DNA of 64,000 nucleotides from Annona cherimola (taxonomy: Eukaryota > Streptophyta > Magnoliopsida > Magnoliales > Annonaceae): the NCBI GenBank assembly GCA_030490835.1, contig CM059975.1, positions 36,550,133-36,614,132 of the forward strand, read 5' to 3'. Positions 31,947-43,078 of this stretch are shown piece after piece. Within the stretch, counting starts at the first letter, position 1, and each line of letters opens with the position of its first letter. Position numbers and translations under genes: made by a program. The notes beneath the pieces were generated by a model. It was not told where the DNA came from and ran no database searches. It saw nothing but the letters and a program-made list of their open reading frames with translations.

Positions 31947-33382
31947 TCAATGTTATAAGAACCGAACTGGTGATTGAACCGGTAAAGGAACTGGTCTAGT
32001 TTGAACCAGTTTAACAGGTTAAGCGAACCGGTTCGAACCGGTGACGTCAACATGACATATTTATGATGTCATAGATATTAAATTATTTTTAAATTTTAAG
32101 TAAATGTATTGATAAGTTAATCCTAATTTAACATCTATAGTATAATTCTAAGCCCTTTATAAGGTCATTTATATCTTAATTACAGAATTTAAAACCCAGA
32201 TAATAAGATTTAATGAAATCTACCTTATCTAACAGCGTCTAACAGCATCTAACGACATCTAACGGCATCTAACAACATCTAAGTTTTGATATTAATAAGT
32301 TAATCCTAATTTAACATATGTAATATGATCCTCAGCTCCTTATAAGATTATTTATACCTTAATTATAGAATTTGAAACTCAAATAATATAATTTAATGAA
32401 ATTTGCCTTAATCTAATAGCGTCTAACAGCATCTAATGACATCTAACAGCATCTTACGACATTTAAAGGACATTCAAATTTTATGAAATAAATAAAATAT
32501 TAAAAATAAATTTTCAGATTACACATAAATTGTCCAAGGACTAAGAAATTCACCTAAAATTTAATTTTCTTATTTGTTACGTCGTCGGTATAAAGATGCA
32601 TGTGATTATAATAATTCACATCTTATGGAAGATCATGTCAATTTAAAAATAAAATATTATTAATTGAATTAATATTTTTATTAAATAAAAACTTTTTTAA
32701 AAATTACGTCATTTTGTAGTTATTTTATATCATTTTCACTTCGTTTTAAGAGAAATTATATTGAAATTGAGGTTTTAATGTAATACTTAGTGATATTTAA
32801 ATTGTTTACATAAAAATTATATTTACATAATTTAGGAGATTCTATTTATTATCGAGGAATTTTTATAAAATTATTTTGAATGCTCTATATTGCAAATAAC
32901 GATTTGCACATACACAAATTCAGTGGTCCGCTGGACCACCAGAAAAAAAATTTCCCCTTCTTCTCGCAAGGCCGCTCATGGCTACCGCATCAAAGAAAAA
33001 ACCCATCCTTGCTTTGGGCTCCTTATCTCAACGGCCAGCCATTTGACAACATTGGGAAATATATACGGAGGGCGAGCATCGATTAAAGAACCGTTTTCTC
33101 GATTTCGTGGCTGTTTGCTGTTAGATGGACTTTTCCAATATACGGAGGGCGAGCATTTTCGTTTTTTCGATTTTTCCTTCAGTTTTTTTTTAAAAAATAT
33201 ATATTAGGGCCTGCAAACCGGGCGAACCCGGTTGGACTGCCTCTTCTGGTTCGACCGTTGGTTCGCCGGTTTGAGCGGTTTTTCTCAAACGAACCGAACC
33301 ACTCTATGTTGAACCGGGGACGGGACCAGTTCCCGGTTGGACGGGTCCGACCGGCCAGTCCGGTCCGGTTTAAACAATATTG
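31947..33382. mobile_element. 1.4-kb element with CAATRTT termini, class uncertain
   Basis: It interrupts the TA-rich repeats. The flanking 8-mers CTTCAAAT (31939-31946) and CTCCAAAT (33383-33390) differ at one base. The ends are roughly inverted: CAATGTTATAAGAACCGAAC against CAATATTGTTTAAACCGGAC. Subterminal AACCGG motifs are abundant at both ends. An 8-bp TSD would suit hAT, but the termini are not the usual YAGGGGTG. No transposase frame. Inside are a 183-bp tandem duplication and a repeated ATATACGGAGGGCGAGCAT (33060 and 33139). Confidence 0.65.
32110..32475. repeat. 183-bp tandem duplication with 11-bp subrepeats
   Basis: ATAAGTTAATCCTAATTTAA occurs at 32112 and 32295, and the following sequence matches through a run of TCTAACRRCA subrepeats in each unit (32227-32281 and 32405-32460). 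Confidence 0.8.
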
Positions 33383-34061
33383 CTCCAAATATATATTAAT
33401 TTTTAAAACCATATATATATATATATTCAAGGCCTCTAAAAATATATATATTATTTTCTGAAATACATATATATATTAAAAGACTTCCAAAAATATATAT
33501 TATTTTCTAAAATATATATATTATTTTTTAAAATACATATATATTAAAGGCCTCCAAATATATATTATTTTCTAAAATACATATATATTAAAGGCTTCCA
33601 AATATATATATTATTTTCTAAAGTACATATATATATTAAGGACTTCCAAAAATATATATATACATACACTTCTCCCCAAGTAGATACTCATCAGGTGGTG
33701 GGTTGAGTTGATACATGGGACTAAGTGTTTTTTTATTAAAAATATATATATTAAAATCCTCCAAAAATATGTATTAAAAAATAAAGATATATATATATAT
33801 TAAAGGCCTCCAAAATATATATTATTTTCTAAAATACATATATATTAAAGGCCTCAAAAAAATATTTATATATAATATATTATTTTCTAAAAGTCCTTCA
33901 AAAATATATATTATTTGCCGAATATATATACATCTTAAAGGCCTTCAAAAATATATATATATATACATACATATACTTCTCCCTGAGTAAGTACTCCACA
34001 GGTGATGAGTTGAGTTGATACACAGAGCTAAGTACTTTTTATTATTAAAAAAGAAGAAACA

Positions 34062-35585
34062 CTTTTTACTCAAACCCAAACCTTGATGTCCGAGTAAAGC
34101 CACTATGTGAACTTGCTGTGTTGCCAGAACGGGATTGTCAAACCTCCTAGTTTTCATGATTTGAGCAATCAAATCATAATGAATCTAAATAAATCCTACT
34201 ATTACTATAGCAAGAGAGTCTTTGTAATACACCTAATGCAGGCACTTTACCCTTACTTGAGGAATACGAGTGATCCATGGGACCCTCTAAGTGGTACCGA
34301 CCTATGGACAAGAAAATTCAAATAGAGGGGGAAGACTCTTTACATTGAACAGTTATGAAAACTCTTTTCTTAAGCCATGATCAGAAATCTGTAGATCCAT
34401 TGCGATATGTATATAAATTCTACACTGCTCCTGCTCATGCTTGAAAGTTAGGTGAGCAACTTCCACCTGTGCCTCTTATTTAGGCTCAAGTGGGTCCAAA
34501 ACTCTTCAACAGGTTTGAATGAGCCGAAATACCTTCCAAAAGGCTCAATTGAGCCCAAAATCCTCTAGCAAGCCCAGTTGGGCCCAAAAACCTTTAGCAA
34601 GCCCAATTGGGCCCAAAATCCTTCAATAACCTTATTTGAGTCTAAAATTTCTCAGGGTGGCTTAAAACATCCTAGTTTGACCCAAAATTCTATCAACAAG
34701 CCCAGTTGAGCCCAAAATTTATTAGTAAGCTCATTTGAACCAAAACTTTCCAATAAGCTTACTTGAGCTTAATATTCCATATTTGGGCCCATAACCTCTG
34801 TTGGCCCGCCTGGACCTAAAAATAACTTCATCCTGGCCCAGTCTAGCCCACTCGAACCTATTTGAACCAAAAAGCCCACTTGAGCCCAAGTTGTCGAGTC
34901 AAGCCTAGTAGGCCCTAATTCCTTCCAATAAGCCCAGTTGGGTGCAAACCTCTTTAGTCGGTCCATGTTGACCCAAGAAGGTTTCAAAATTAAGTTAAAT
35001 CCAATTCTTGGTAAGACCACCCAATTTTTCAATTCAGAGACTGAATGCGAGACACGCTGGCTTATTAAGCTAAAAGCAAGATATGCTAGTCTGTTGTGAA
35101 AACCTAGAAGTTAAGAGTGTACTTAGCTTGCTGTGTAGGGTCACTGGTGTAGCCGACAGAGCTCTCACTATTTTTAGACCAAGTCATCACTGGTCGATAA
35201 GCTAAGCATAAACTTACATTTAAGTCATGGCGCGTAGCGTCATGTACCACATGTTTGAGTCACAACGCGGGGCGAAGTGTACTCATTTATCTATGTATTT
35301 TTGTGAGACATAATTTTTCATGCATTTGTAAAGTCGTGGAAAAATCTTCTACAAAGTTCATCATCATTTTAATAAAATAATCATTTTTTAGACTATTGTA
35401 TTCAACTTTTTTAATCAAGGATTTTCTCGTTGGAGATGTACAATCAGAGTATGGAATGCAATGCAAAATATTTCTATGATATACTTCTTGGACTCGGTTA
35501 AAGAATTAAATGCTTTAGAATTTTACTAAAAAAATAATTAAGCATTTATTTTCCAATCGAGGAGGAAATTTTCAAGGCCGGAACA
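34062..35585 (+). repeat. 3' LTR (right copy) of the Tat element
   Basis: It matches 1-524, 3858-4319 and 5698-6258 in order and orientation without either hAT insertion, and ends GGCCGGAACA at 35585. The next base begins chromovirus integrase sequence. The LTR probably begins further left, in the TA-rich repeats. The first five flanking bases, GTGGA, are the expected TSD, but the partner lies outside the window. Confidence 0.75.
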
Positions 35586-36755
35586 GTGGAATGGGATGAA
35601 AAGTGACATAACTAAGTTTGTATATAAGTGTTTAACTTTTCAATAGGTTAAAGCAGAGCATCAGAGACTGGAAGAATTACTTTCACTTATAGAGTTGACT
35701 AAATGGAAGTGAGAAGAGATCACTATGGATTTCATTGTGGGTTTGCCAAGGATGAGCGGAGGATATGATAGTATGTGGGTGATTATGGACTGGATAACCA
35801 AGTCAACACATTTCATTTCAGTCAAAAGACAACCTAAAATGCAAAGAAGTTAGCTTGTATACATCATAAGGAGATAGTGAGATCACACGTAGTACTTGGA
35901 TATTTTATTTCACATAGAGGTTCTATCTTTACTTCAAAGTTTTGAAAAGCATTGCATAAAACTATGGACACTCGGTTGAAATTTAGTTTTGTTTTTCATC
36001 GTCAAACCAATGGGTAAATAGAGAGGATTAATCAGCAACATGAGGATTTATTAAGGTCATACTAGATTGGGGTAGTATGTGAAGTGAGTACCTAGCTTTA
36101 GCAGAGTTTATCATATAATAATAACTACCATTCTAGTATTAAGATAAAACCATTTGAGACATTATATAGTAGGAAGTGCAGATCAGCATTGTGTTGGGGC
36201 ATAGTATGAAAAAATAAAATTTTGCATCCTTAGATGATAGCAGAGACAGAAGAGAAAATGTGAACAATTGTTAGCAGCTCGGTCTAAGCAAAAAAGTTAT
36301 GCAGATAACAAGAGGAGGCCTCTACAGTTTATGGTAGGAGATAAAGTGTTCTTAAAAGTGCTGCCTATGAAGGGAGTTGTTAGATTTGAGAAAAAATGCA
36401 AGTTGAGTTCTAGAAATGTTAGTCCTTAAGAAATATTGAGGAAAGTAGGAAACGTTGCATATAAGTTAGCATTATGCTAAATGATGTCTAGAGTTCATGA
36501 TGTATTCCATGTGTTGACGCTGAGCAAATATGAGCCAAATCTTTCTCATGATTTACAGCCAGAGCAGTTCTTTGTAAAGGATAATTTGCAGTACGATGAG
36601 AGACTAATTGGAGTCTTAGACAATTAAACTGTGCAATTGAGAAACAAGGAGATCAGACTTGTAAAGATCTAGTGGAGTAATCATTATGAGGAGGAAGCAA
36701 CATGGGAGTGAGAAGAGGAAGTGCAATCCAAGTATTTAGACCTTCTAACATAGCC
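35586..36755 (+). pseudogene. Chromovirus (Ty3/Gypsy) integrase and chromodomain remnant
   Basis: Frame-corrected reading gives WNGMKSDITKFVYKCLTFQ, VKAEHQRLEELL, EEITMDFIVGLPRMSGGYDS, VIMDWITKSTHFISVK, then KSYADNKRRPLQFMVGDKVF, SRVHDVFHVLTLSKYEPN and a chromodomain-like WSNHYEEEATWE followed by EDKTI. That is the integrase HHCC end, catalytic core, C-terminal domain and chromodomain of a Tekay/Del-like chromovirus. Many stops are present. It begins abruptly inside the zinc domain where the Tat LTR ends, so the Tat element most likely inserted into this older element. Confidence 0.82.
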
Positions 36756-36779
36756 AAGTATTGAGGACAAAACTATTTA

Positions 36780-38004
36780 TAGGAGTACAATTCGGGCTCA
36801 TGAAACTCGGGTTTATATCAACCTTAACACTCACCATATTTCTAAAACCTCAACACTAATTCCAATCTTAACCCTATTTATAAATATAAATCCTAACTTT
36901 AGTTTTAGAATTCGGGCTCGGGTTGAGTTTTAGTTAATATCTTGCCAACTAGTCTTTTCTTACTCATTACTTAAACCGTACATATTTAATTAACCACCTA
37001 AATATCATTTTCATAATACATAATACCTGTGCAAATCAAAACAATAACCAACACAACACAATATAAACACACTATCAAATAAATTAAATAATGACCTCAC
37101 TAAAAATGAGGATCGATGATGGCAGATGTTGTTAGATCCTTGATTAGTAGAGTGGAAATTTCTATGTGAGTTGTTGCTTGCTTGTCGATGTTGGATCGAG
37201 CGGCTGCTTACCTACCGATGCCAATCAAGAGGCTACATGTCTCATCTCCGTGGTTCATGCATTTTAATGGTGGCGGATGAGAGACTTGGAGTGCTGGTGC
37301 CGAATTTGGTCGAGGAAGATGGGCCTGGCCACGTGGGTTGACTATCAATGGTGACCTTGCCAGATTTGAAGAGCGTCGTTGAGTCCAGTAGGTAATGGAT
37401 GGTAGCACCAACATCAACAGTTTATTATCAGAAGAGAAAACATCAAAAGGGGAATTTGTTACCAAAAGAGAACCTAACGATCGAAAGGATCTGCTGGAAG
37501 AGAAAATGATGGATCTAAAGCCATGGGGGACAATGTCATTGGAATAGAGCAGCTGTTGCTGGCTGCCTAGTGAGAAGAGGAAGCAATGGCGTATGTGGTT
37601 GGTGAGAACACGTCCTCGCAACTACGACAATGAGTATGCCATGGCCTAGTAGATAGCTGGCTGGTTCACTGGCGTATGTGGTTGGTGAGAACACGTCCTC
37701 GCAACTACGACAATGAGTATGCCATGGCCTAGTAGCTAGCTGGCTGGTTCACTGGCGACGACGAGAGGGAGCTAGGGTTGGGGCTTTAAATGCACAGAAT
37801 ATGACATGTGATAATATATTCAAATCGAGTTCGGGTTCACAGTGCTTAGGTTTACCTGAACCCAAGACTAAACCTCTTTGAATTCGGTACGGGTTTAGGC
37901 CTAGAAAATTAGATTCGGGTTGAAATCTATACAATTTGAGCACTGCTTCGACTTGAGTTCGGCAGTTCGAGTTTGGGCCGAACCCAGACCAAGTTGCTAT
38001 GCTG
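36780..38004. mobile_element. Non-autonomous hAT-like element C (1225 bp)
   Basis: It starts TAGGAGTACAATTCGGGCTC and ends with the inverted partner CAGCATAGCAACTTGGTCTG (read inward). The flanking 8-mers ACTATTTA (36772-36779) and ACTATTTG (38005-38012) match at 7 of 8. It lies directly after the chromovirus pol remnant. The interior is GC-rich with no recognised coding sequence and contains a young 83-bp tandem duplication. Confidence 0.78.
37588..37753. repeat. 83-bp tandem duplication, one mismatch
   Basis: GGCGTATGTGGTTGGTGAGA begins units at 37588 and 37671. Over 83 bp they differ only at GTAGATAGC versus GTAGCTAGC. The near-identity marks a recent local duplication within an older element. 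Confidence 0.93.
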
Positions 38005-38012
38005 ACTATTTG

Positions 38013-39625
38013 TAAGGCGAGTAGGATGCAAAATGCAAAAAAAATAATTAGAAACTATAATTGGTAAGGGACTATTTTAAAAGTTATAAAAGGGACAAGG
38101 GCCAAAAATATAAATAAATAAATAAACAGGGACCAAACTGACGAACTAAAGAAGGAGGAGCAGAAAACTTCAGAGGGATTTAGATTTTTGAGTTGGGTTT
38201 GAAGTTAGAAGATTTGAGAAAAGTAGGTACAAATTGAGATACTCAAATTCCTTTCAATTTTTCTTTATTCAACATATTTACTACATTATTTAATACATAT
38301 TGTAATAGTATAGAAGAAATTTAGCATAACATTGAGATATTAAGGTTAAAAATTCTAAACCCAAATAGGGTAGAGGAATGAAATTTTTCCATAAAGATGA
38401 AATACGAGTGTGAAACCTTGATAATTTTATGAGGATATTTTCATAATGAAATATAGTTATTATTTTAAATATTTGATGTAATATGAAATATGGATGTCTC
38501 CAAATAGGTGTGTAGAATTTGAGAATTTAGAAAATAGGGTATTTGAGAATGAAATTAAAGAAAATTATTTTTAGAATATTATTTAAGAAATATTATTATT
38601 GTTTTGCGTAGTGTAAAGCAAAGAATATTGAAAACTTATAAAACTCAAAGTTAGAGATTTGGAAATTTGATAACAAGTAAGTAGGATTTTTTTGCTTTTA
38701 TTTGAATGTTCATGGATTTTAATGGTAATTATTTTTTGGGCATGAATGTTTCGTGATGATTTGGATATTTTATTTTAAATTTTATACGAATTTCTTTCTT
38801 GAGATGTATATTTTTGATGGCTTTAATTGCTAACTTGAGTCGAGTATCCTAATAAATTATTTTGAGGCAATGATGACTAATGATAATATTTGAATTACAT
38901 AAATTATTTAAATTTAGGAATATATTTAGAATGAGTGCATGAGCATGAGCATGATGTATGAATGCATCGTGTTTATGATGAGCGTAACATATGACGATTC
39001 TCTAAGCGAGCCAAAGAATAAAAAGAGTGACGGTATACCGCAGTATAGCAGTGTAAAATGTTTGTTGATGATGACTCTACTCGAGGCACCGGAATGACAT
39101 GGAAGTGATGTGGAGGATGAGCATTTTCATTGCATGAGCATTTGGAGTATTGTTTACTTGTATGAGCATGGTATGGATGAATATGTAAAGTATAGAAATA
39201 TTAATATTTGAGTTAAATTATGAGAATGATGTTTATTTGCTTTAATAATTGAGTTTTACTGCTATCATATTTACTGAATTGTCCTAAACTCATGTTATAT
39301 GTGTTGATAATTTTATAAGATAGGACCAAGATAGGAGAGTTGATGCATAAATGAGTGATGTCGTAATGACTCCTTTGTAAAGCTCATTTATTATAGAATT
39401 GATATGTGGTTGATTATATAAATGGATTGGATTAGATTTGGATGATTTACTTTGTTTAGTTTTTATATTTCATTGTTAGATATTATAATAGATAATATAA
39501 TGTGAGAATGCTTCTACAAGTGATTCCATTTAACCCCTTAGCCTCACGGTTTTGGGGAGGTAATATCGAAATGTAACGACCCTTGACTAAGGGGAAAGGT
39601 TAGTCTGTAGGGCGTTGCACTATAG
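38013..39625. other. Possible 3' LTR of the chromovirus, non-coding
   Basis: No gene. The right end resembles chromovirus LTR ends: TGTAACGACCC at 39575, then GGGCGTTGCA at 39610-39619. ATGAGCATGAGCATGATG-type repeats lie at 38935-39000 and again near 39135. The left boundary and a partner copy are not visible, so this is tentative. Confidence 0.35.
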
Positions 39626-39693
39626 TTATTTTTTACATCTTTATATATAGTTATTTTACTTTTCAATCATTTGTACATAATTACTTATAGAGT

Positions 39694-40403
39694 TTGATCA
39701 TATATATCATAATATATTTTAGACTAAAATACAACATTAATTTACTTTCATAATTAGTTATATTTTTTTATTTTTCTTCAAAAACATTTTTTTGCAAATG
39801 TATTCGATTTATATACAAAATTTTACCATTTTACAATATTTTTATATATTTATTTTTAATTTTTAAAAAATCAAGTTTCTTAGGGATGGAAAATGACTTA
39901 AATGCCCTTGAAATTGATATTTTTTAAAATAAAAATAAATATGTAAAATTATATAAAATGAAAAAATTTGATATTGAATTAAATATAATTAGGAAAATAT
40001 ATATGTTTGTCATTATGTTTTTTAAGCTAAAATATAATATTCATTCATTTTTTCTTATTTTTATTTAGTTTCTTCTTCATAAATATGTTCTTTAATTGTA
40101 TCTAATTAATGTATCACTTTTCGTTGTTTTACAATATTTTTACATATTTATTTTTAATTTAAAAAATATTAATTTCCAGGGCATTTAAGTCATTTTCCAC
40201 CCCCGAGAAACTTGATTTTTAAAAAATTAAAAATAAATATGTAAAAGCACTATAAAATGGCAAAATTTTATACATATAAATTAAATGCACTTAAGAAAAC
40301 ATGTTGTGAAGAAAAATCAAAAAGAAATAACTAATTATAAAAATAAATAAATATCCTATTTTAATCTAAAATACATTATGATGTATATAATCGGGCTCAT
40401 TTT
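39694..40403. mobile_element. AT-rich foldback elements, two partly overlapping palindromes
   Basis: The outer arms ATCATAATATATTTTAGACT (39704 area) and, inverted, TAATCTAAAATACATTATGA (about 40366-40385) pair. Two internal palindromic centres contain AAATGCCCTTGAAATTGA (about 39900) and GGGCATTTAAGTCATTTTCC (about 40160). They resemble the element at 40996-41368. No TSD is clear and there is no coding sequence. Confidence 0.6.
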
Positions 40404-40410
40404 AACTTTG

Positions 40411-40913
40411 AGCATGTTTAGATGCCATAAAAAAATTTTAATATAAAATATTTTCTCTTCAAATTTTTCATATTTTTAAAATTATTTTTCATATATTCTT
40501 GTATAATCATGATACTTTTCAATTTTTTTTACACAACTATTTGTACAATTAACCATATCTATTTTAACTTTATTCTCTTTACTCTTCATTATTATCTTTA
40601 TCATATCACACAATATTCGTGAAATTCAAAAACCTTTATATAATAAACTTTTTATCTAAAAGTTTTATCACTTCACAAACACACTATTTATGTTCTTTAC
40701 TTCATCCAATTTTTTTTTTTTTTACTTCTTAAATGCACATCTTATTTTTTGTATTTTTCGTCATCAATTTTATTACTTCCAAAATACACCTTTTATTTTA
40801 TGTATTTGCTATCATTACTATTATTAGCTCACATTATTTTCTCCTAATTCAAAAACTTTTAAATGAAAAATTTTTCATCTAAAAATTTTATCACTTCCCA
40901 AACATACCCTTAA
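40411..40913. mobile_element. Degenerate MITE tract related to the Tourist-like family
   Basis: Starts near GAGCATGTTTAGATGCC and ends CACTTCCCAAACATACCC then TTAA. The interior shares AACTTTATTCTCTTTACTCTT and CTATCTATTTTAACTTT-type phrases with the MITEs further right. An internal CACTTCACAAACACAC (40672-40687) suggests two copies fused. Confidence 0.5.
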
Positions 40914-40995
40914 TTTGTTGTTTACATAGTTTTATTTTCTTAAATAAGCTTGTTCCGTGTCATCTAAATGTTTGGCATGTCTACTTTGGAGTATG

Positions 40996-41368
40996 ATTAT
41001 ATACATTATGATATATTTTAAACTAAAACACAACATTCGTTTATTTTTATAATTGGTTATATTTTTAAATTTTTTCTTCAAAACATATTTTTTAAGTGTT
41101 AGTAATTTATATACTAAGTTTTGCCATTTCACAATACTTTTGCATATTTATTTTTATTTTTAAAAATTAAGTTTTTAAGGGGTGAGAAATGAGTTAAATG
41201 CCCCTTGAAATTGATGATCTTTAAAATAAAATTAATATGTAAAAGAATTATAAAATGGTGAAACTTGATATACATATTAAATATACTTAGAAAATATGTT
41301 TATGAAGAAAAATAAAATAAATTTATGAAAATTATATTTTAACCTAAAATACATTATGATATATATGC
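40996..41368. mobile_element. AT-rich foldback element
   Basis: The arms ATACATTATGATATATTTTA (41001) and TAAAATACATTATGATATAT (41347) are inverted partners, and the palindrome extends inward to a centre near AAATGCCCCTTGAAATTG (41195). Same family as 39694-40403. Confidence 0.65.
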
Positions 41369-41576
41369 TTTCTCTCTCTACATGCTTATCAAATGAGCTT
41401 TTGTCCATGTTAGTATTTTTCCTACTAATGTGTGTTTTGTAGTAAATACAAGATGAAAGGTGGATATTAAAGGCCCTTTCAAGTCATAAAAATTCTTGAA
41501 TTAGATCGGTTCTTCATTTCCAATATAACTTTCCATGATATAATTTTTCAAAATTCTATATAGCTTTTTATATTTC

Positions 41577-41852
41577 GAGTGTGTTTGATAATTAACAAAA
41601 CATGTTAAGTTAAAACTTTTTAATCTTCATAACTACTATAATTTTTTAATCATTTCTTCACATCTTTCTATATAATTACTTTATTATTCAATCATTTCCT
41701 ACATAGCTACCTATCCAATTAATATATTTAGTTTAATTTTATTTTCTTTATTCCTCGTCATTACTCATATTATATTATATTATTTTTTCATTTGACAATT
41801 TCTATGCCAAAAACTTTTCCTACAAAAGTTTTATCACTTCCCAAATACACCC
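41577..41852. mobile_element. Tourist-like MITE copy
   Basis: Runs from GAGTGTGTTTGATAATTAAC to CACTTCCCAAATACACCC, with the family interior (AAGTTAAAACTTTTTAATCT). TIRs are GTGTGTTTGRTAAT-like. The TSD is not preserved. Confidence 0.65.
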
Positions 41853-42037
41853 TTCTAATACAACTTTTTTCATTAACAATATATATTATTACATTCTTAT
41901 AACAAATCCAGATTTCATTCAAAAATTTCGTATCATTTCATCTAGGCATGCATACACTTGGACAGTGGAGATGAAGCGTTGTAGAAATGCCTGAAAATAC
42001 AAAATATTACATGCAATCGTGGTCAGTGGGACACATG

Positions 42038-42314
42038 GGGTGTGTTTGACAATTGATAGAAAATGTCAAGTTAAAACTTTTCAATCTAAAACTTTTCACT
42101 CTCTACAACTATCATATTTTTTAATCATATTTTCATATTTTTCTATACAACTACCCTACTGTTTAATCATTTCTATACAATTATTCATATAACTAACTTA
42201 TCTATTTTAATTTTATCCTCTTTACTACTCATCATTATCTCTCTTATATCACATCATTTAACAATTTTACTTTCCAAAACTTTTTATCAAAAGTTTTATT
42301 CATTACCAAATAGG
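42038..42314. mobile_element. Tourist-like MITE copy
   Basis: Starts GGGTGTGTTTGACAATTGAT and ends TTTTATTCATTACCAAATAG, with a full family interior (CTCTCTACAACTATCATATT, CTATCTATTTTAATTTTATC). The final TACACCC of the terminal repeat is altered. Confidence 0.75.
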
Positions 42315-42329
42315 CAAATACGTATCGAA

Positions 42330-42704
42330 ATTCAATGCACCCAGATGCACTGAAGCATTAACCCATTTTTTATTTTTTTGAATTTTTTTTGTACAAGTGT
42401 TAATCTAAGTGTATTTAACATATGTATCAATTTTTACTATTTTTGGAGTATTTTAGATATTTATTTTTTATTTTTGAAAATCAGTGACATTTTAGGTAAT
42501 TTTACTAAAATGTCTAAAATGTCATTGATTTTTAAAAATAAAAAATAAAAATCTAAAATATTCCAAAAATGGTAAAAATTAATATACATATTCAATACAC
42601 TTAAATTAACACTTGTATAAAAAAGTTTTTAAAAAATAAAAAATAAGTTAAAATAAATTTAATGCACCGGTGTAGCGAGTGTTAGTGCACTCGGAGTGCA
42701 GGAG
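42330..42704. mobile_element. Foldback element related to 45208-45617
   Basis: A long imperfect palindrome centred near 42502 (AGGTAATTTTACTAAAATGT). The arms contain CAAGTGTTAATCTAAGTGTA on the left and its complement on the right. The outer parts hold GCACCCAGATGCACT and AGTGCACTCGGAGTGCA. The interior resembles the 45208-45617 element, with weaker ends. Confidence 0.7.
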
Positions 42705-43078
42705 ATCGCGATCCACCAAACACACCCATGATTATAATCCGCGTCCATAAGCCTCCCCGCTCCACCAAAATCAAGATTCAAAAGCCGGAGGAGTTAGAAC
42801 CCGAAGTTTTCAAATTGCATCCGTTCAATCGTTCACCCGCCAGTCAGTGGCATTTATGGAATTTCACGTTAAAAAGATATGGCGGTGCATCGAACCGTGT
42901 AAAATTTCTACGAATGTTTCAGTGCTGGCTTGGTGTTCGGTCGAATCCAGTGGACTAGAGTTGGGGTTGGTAGTTTCAGTAAAAATTGACAAGTAAGGGC
43001 AGGAAAAAAAGTGTAAAAGGTAAGATACGGATGCGATGAGACAAGACTAATGATTAAGAGAAAAATATGATTGTAACG
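42705..43078. other. Unassigned spacer
   Basis: About 370 bp of mixed composition between two MITE-class elements. A 76-codon frame at 42728-42958 matches nothing I know and has no supporting signals. Confidence 0.3.

Larger units (their letters stand above)
31829..33960. repeat. TA-rich tandem repeats of about 45 bp, split by an insertion
   Basis: Units alternate ATATATTATTTTCTAAAATA with AAGGCCTCCAAA, at 31829-31946 and again at 33383-33960, separated by the 31947-33382 element. A longer module beginning TACATACACTTCTCCCC recurs at 33660 and 33960, about 300 bp apart. I infer that they form the upstream part of the Tat 3' LTR, but the matching part of the 5' LTR is outside the window. Confidence 0.7.
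1..35585 (+). mobile_element. Old Tat-lineage Ty3/Gypsy retrotransposon, heavily invaded
   Basis: Two copies of a roughly 1.5-kb sequence flank a decayed Gypsy polyprotein. The left copy ends at 6258 and the right copy ends at 35585, both in GAACA. The left copy is followed at once by a TGG-starting primer-binding site, as expected of a 5' LTR. The domain order is gag, protease, reverse transcriptase, RNase H, a second archaeal-type RNase H, then integrase, with an antisense ORF after integrase; the second RNase H and the extra ORF point to the Tat lineage. Stops and frameshifts in every domain and visible LTR divergence show it is old and dead. The left LTR begins outside the window, and the start of the right LTR is not fixed because it lies in TA-rich repeats. 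That 6259-35585 is one element is an inference from LTR pairing. Confidence 0.7.

Noticed and set aside
38013..39625. Firm call of a chromovirus 3' LTR
   Set aside because: The end motif is suggestive, but the left boundary and a second LTR copy are not in the window, so it is kept only as a low-confidence note.
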